DNA of 7,419 nucleotides, taken from Candidatus Cloacimonadota bacterium. GTDB lineage: Bacteria > Hydrothermota > E44-bin80. Position numbers and translations under genes: made by a program. A model generated the notes under the pieces. The model saw only the letters and a list, made by a program, of their open reading frames with translations. It was not told the DNA's origin and searched no databases. The stretch spans positions 1-7,419 of the forward strand of contig SOKM01000308.1 of assembly GCA_004375785.1 (NCBI GenBank), written 5' to 3'. Below, piece after piece: positions 6,093-7,419 of this stretch. The stretch's first letter is position 1. Every line of letters starts with the position of its first letter.

Positions 6093-6968
6093 ATGGAAAA
6101 TTTGAAAGTGAGTGTTGTTATTCCAACCTATAATAGAAAGAGTGAACTTAAAAAACTTCTCGATGCACTAAAAGAGGAGGAATATCCTTTTTCAAAATTT
6201 GAGGTAATAGTTGTTGATGATGGTTCTCAAGACGGAACAAAGGAATTTCTGGAGTCCTATAAGTCTCCATTCAGGCTGATAAAAATAGTACATAATAAAA
6301 ACAGAGGAAGCGCAGCGAGCAGAAACGATGGCATAAAAGCGGCTAACAATGAAATAATTCTTTTTCTTGATGATGACCTTATTCCTGTACCATGTATAGT
6401 GTCCAATCATATAAAACATCATCATATAAAGAATTGTGCTGTTATCGGGAATATTATATACAGAAAGACATTCAATACCCGATGGGTTTCAAGATACCTT
6501 AGCACAAGGGGTATTCATAAGATAAAACCAAATAAGAGAATTCCTTTCAAGTGTTTCTGGACAAGTAATGCATCTATTAGAAAAGAATATCTAATAAAAG
6601 TGGGGCTCTTTGACGAGAATTTCAAAATTGCTGGAGGTGAAGATACTGAGATTGCATACAGACTTGAGAAAAATGGTGTTGAGTTTCTTTACGAAAAAGA
6701 GGCCCTATGTTTTCATAAACCGGTTTCCCTTTCTGAACTACTTAAAAAGCATGAATCGTTTGCAAAAAATGCACTCCCTTTACTTATCAAAAAGGATGCT
6801 CTTTTTAAAAAGGTTTTCAAACTTAATCTATTAACCAATCCCTTTATTAAATTATCCCTTTTACCTTTTGTATATTGCTTTGTCGTTGCACTCGCCTCAA
6901 TTATGAATCTTTTCTACCTTCCCCCATTTATCATAGATTATCTATTGTTCTATAAAAGAGTGCATTAG
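6093..6968 (+). CDS. Glycosyltransferase family 2 (GT-A fold) with C-terminal hydrophobic tail
   Basis: Transfers a sugar from a nucleotide donor to a glycan or lipid acceptor, probably at the inner face of the membrane. Counting from the ATG at 6093 (291 residues): VSVVIPTYNR (6-15) is the classic GT2 first strand, VVDDGSQDGT (40-49) binds the nucleotide, NRGSAASRNDGI (70-81) follows, LDDDLIP (92-98) carries the DxD-type metal site, and GGEDTE (181-186) has the catalytic-type ED. From about residue 240 the protein is hydrophobic with one or two likely membrane segments ending in basic YKRVH. I chose 6093 because homology begins there. The frame stays open back to a GTG at 5964, adding 43 residues that resemble nothing and are partly encoded by a palindromic element. 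Acceptor and donor are unknown. The nearby epimerase suggests surface polysaccharide synthesis. The last codons (GTG CAT TAG) fall inside another palindrome. Confidence 0.92.
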   Translation: MENLKVSVVIPTYNRKSELKKLLDALKEEEYPFSKFEVIVVDDGSQDGTKEFLESYKSPFRLIKIVHNKNRGSAASRNDGIKAANNEIILFLDDDLIPVPCIVSNHIKHHHIKNCAVIGNIIYRKTFNTRWVSRYLSTRGIHKIKPNKRIPFKCFWTSNASIRKEYLIKVGLFDENFKIAGGEDTEIAYRLEKNGVEFLYEKEALCFHKPVSLSELLKKHESFAKNALPLLIKKDALFKKVFKLNLLTNPFIKLSLLPFVYCFVVALASIMNLFYLPPFIIDYLLFYKRVH

Positions 6969-6984
6969 TGCAAATTTTGCACTC
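6958..6984. repeat. Palindromic element overlapping the glycosyltransferase stop codon
   Basis: AGTGCAAA (6967-6974) and TTTGCACT (6976-6983) form a perfect palindrome around one T. An alternative pairing uses outer arms GAGTGCA (6958-6964) and TGCACTC (6978-6984). The stop codon TAG at 6966-6968 and the final His codon lie within it. The 18-bp unit AGTGCAAATTTTGCACTC recurs exactly at 7019-7036. Confidence 0.75.
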
Positions 6985-7018
6985 ATTTAAGTATATATAT
7001 TACTTTACTTATAGAGAA

Positions 7019-7042
7019 AGTGCAAATTTTGCACTCTTTTTT
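7019..7042 (+). terminator. Palindrome plus T-run, probable terminator of the glycosyltransferase gene
   Basis: An exact second copy of the 18-bp palindromic unit (7019-7036) is followed directly by CTTTTTT (7036-7042). An 8-bp stem with a T-run fits a rho-independent terminator, though the stem is A/T-rich. It separates the glycosyltransferase from the independently promoted gene that follows. Confidence 0.55.
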
Positions 7043-7108
7043 AGCGAAATTAAATATTTGATGAATTGTAAGTTTATGTTATTAAAGGATTTAGAAAAAT
7101 GAAAAGCG

Positions 7109-7124
7109 TGGCACGAAAATTGCA
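7109..7124 (+). promoter_or_regulatory. Sigma-54 (RpoN) -24/-12 promoter of the PQQ-like propeller gene
   Basis: TGGCACGAAAATTGCA matches the published sigma-54 consensus TGGCACG-N4-TTGCW at every defined position, with the GG and GC dinucleotides correctly 12 bp apart. The predicted start is near 7135, giving a leader of about 38 nt with a strong Shine-Dalgarno site. A perfect TATAAT at 7134-7139 could act as a housekeeping -10, but it has no recognisable -35 at 16-19 bp. Sigma-54 promoters need an enhancer-binding activator; none is encoded here. Confidence 0.75.
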
Positions 7125-7160
7125 TAAATACACTATAATGATAATAAAAACCTTAAAATA

Positions 7161-7167
7161 AAGGAGG
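7161..7167 (+). promoter_or_regulatory. Shine-Dalgarno site of the PQQ-like propeller gene
   Basis: AAGGAGG, 5 nt before the ATG at 7173. It decides the start at the head of a signal peptide. Confidence 0.85.
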
Positions 7168-7172
7168 TAGAG

Positions 7173-7419
7173 ATGGTAACAAGAATTATTAAAATTTTTC
7201 TATTAACATTGCCAGTCTTTCTTTATGGCACACTTTCTGCTCAACTTCAGGAAAACGCTTACTGTCCTATGTTTCAAAATGATGCTTTTCATACAGGACG
7301 GAGTTCTTGTGTTGGCCCTGAGGTTCCTGAGGTAAAATGGAGCAGGAGTCTGGGCACGAGTTTTGAAATGTCGTCACCTATTATAGGTGATGATGCTACC
7401 ATATATATTGGAGTCCGCA
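7173..7419 (+). CDS. Secreted PQQ-like beta-propeller repeat protein, 5' part
   Basis: I translated 82 codons; the gene runs off the window. Residues 1-23 are a signal peptide (Arg4, Lys7, hydrophobic core, likely cleavage after the Ala of LSA before QLQ). The mature start YCPMFQNDAFHTGRS is a close variant of the W-P-M-F-Q-x-D-x-x-H-T-G-R-S opening typical of PQQ-like (BamB/quinoprotein-type) propeller proteins. It is followed by a first blade, VKWSRSL then SSPIIGDDATIYIGV. Here the usual Trp is replaced by Cys31, and Cys46 lies 15 residues on, so a disulfide is possible. Such proteins are extracytoplasmic; some bind PQQ and others are structural scaffolds, and which applies cannot be told from this fragment. 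No sorting domain is visible because the C-terminus is missing. A sigma-54-type promoter upstream suggests regulated expression, unlike its neighbours. Confidence 0.88.
   Translation, partial: MVTRIIKIFLLTLPVFLYGTLSAQLQENAYCPMFQNDAFHTGRSSCVGPEVPEVKWSRSLGTSFEMSSPIIGDDATIYIGVR

Noticed and set aside
7134..7139. TATAAT as the main promoter of the PQQ-like gene
   Set aside because: A perfect -10 hexamer but with no -35 at suitable spacing; the sigma-54 elements just upstream are a much better match.
1..7419. tRNA, rRNA, riboswitch, integrase or transposase genes
   Set aside because: None of the characteristic sequences or protein motifs were seen on either strand.

Overview
The window is AT-rich bacterial DNA with short intergenic gaps. 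Three secreted proteins have N-terminal signal peptides, and the two complete ones end in a type IX secretion (T9SS, 'type A')-like sorting domain. This combination, together with a PQQ-like propeller protein behind a sigma-54-type promoter, fits an uncultured lineage of the Bacteroidota/FCB kind, such as WOR-3 or Cloacimonadota. That assignment is an inference; there is no rRNA or marker gene here to settle it.

Layout. On the minus strand, reading from about 5.9 kb down to 1, lie two tandem paralogous genes for giant repeat proteins of exactly 866 codons each (5852-3252, then 3086-486), followed by the 5' part of an NAD-dependent sugar-nucleotide epimerase (379-1, cut by the window edge). 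On the plus strand, diverging from the repeat genes, lie a family 2 glycosyltransferase (core start 6093, end 6968) and then the 5' part of a secreted PQQ-like beta-propeller protein (7173 to the edge). Each gene has its own recognisable promoter, so this is a cluster of separate units and not one operon.

How they may fit together. The epimerase and the glycosyltransferase suggest cell-surface polysaccharide or glycan synthesis. The three secreted proteins are probably surface or extracellular beta-propeller-type proteins. The two repeat proteins each carry 13 clear repeats and one degenerate repeat of about 50 residues. I infer a four-strand blade per repeat, so the 14 could fold as two seven-bladed propellers. 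No function can be assigned to them from sequence.

Most notable. (1) The paralogs share a perfectly identical 162-bp tract in the sorting domain and other mosaic identity, pointing to recent recombination or gene conversion. (2) A 7-bp tandem repeat (AGTGANN, five copies) forms part of the coding sequence of the sorting domain in both genes. (3) The two sugar genes have strong extended -10 promoters placed so that transcription would start 1-3 nt before the ATG (predicted leaderless mRNAs), whereas the secreted-protein genes have classical Shine-Dalgarno leaders. (4) A family of palindromes built on GAGTGCAAAAT/ATTTTGCACTC brackets the glycosyltransferase gene and appears to separate a strong Shine-Dalgarno sequence from its start. 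(5) There is a near-perfect sigma-54 promoter before the PQQ-like gene.
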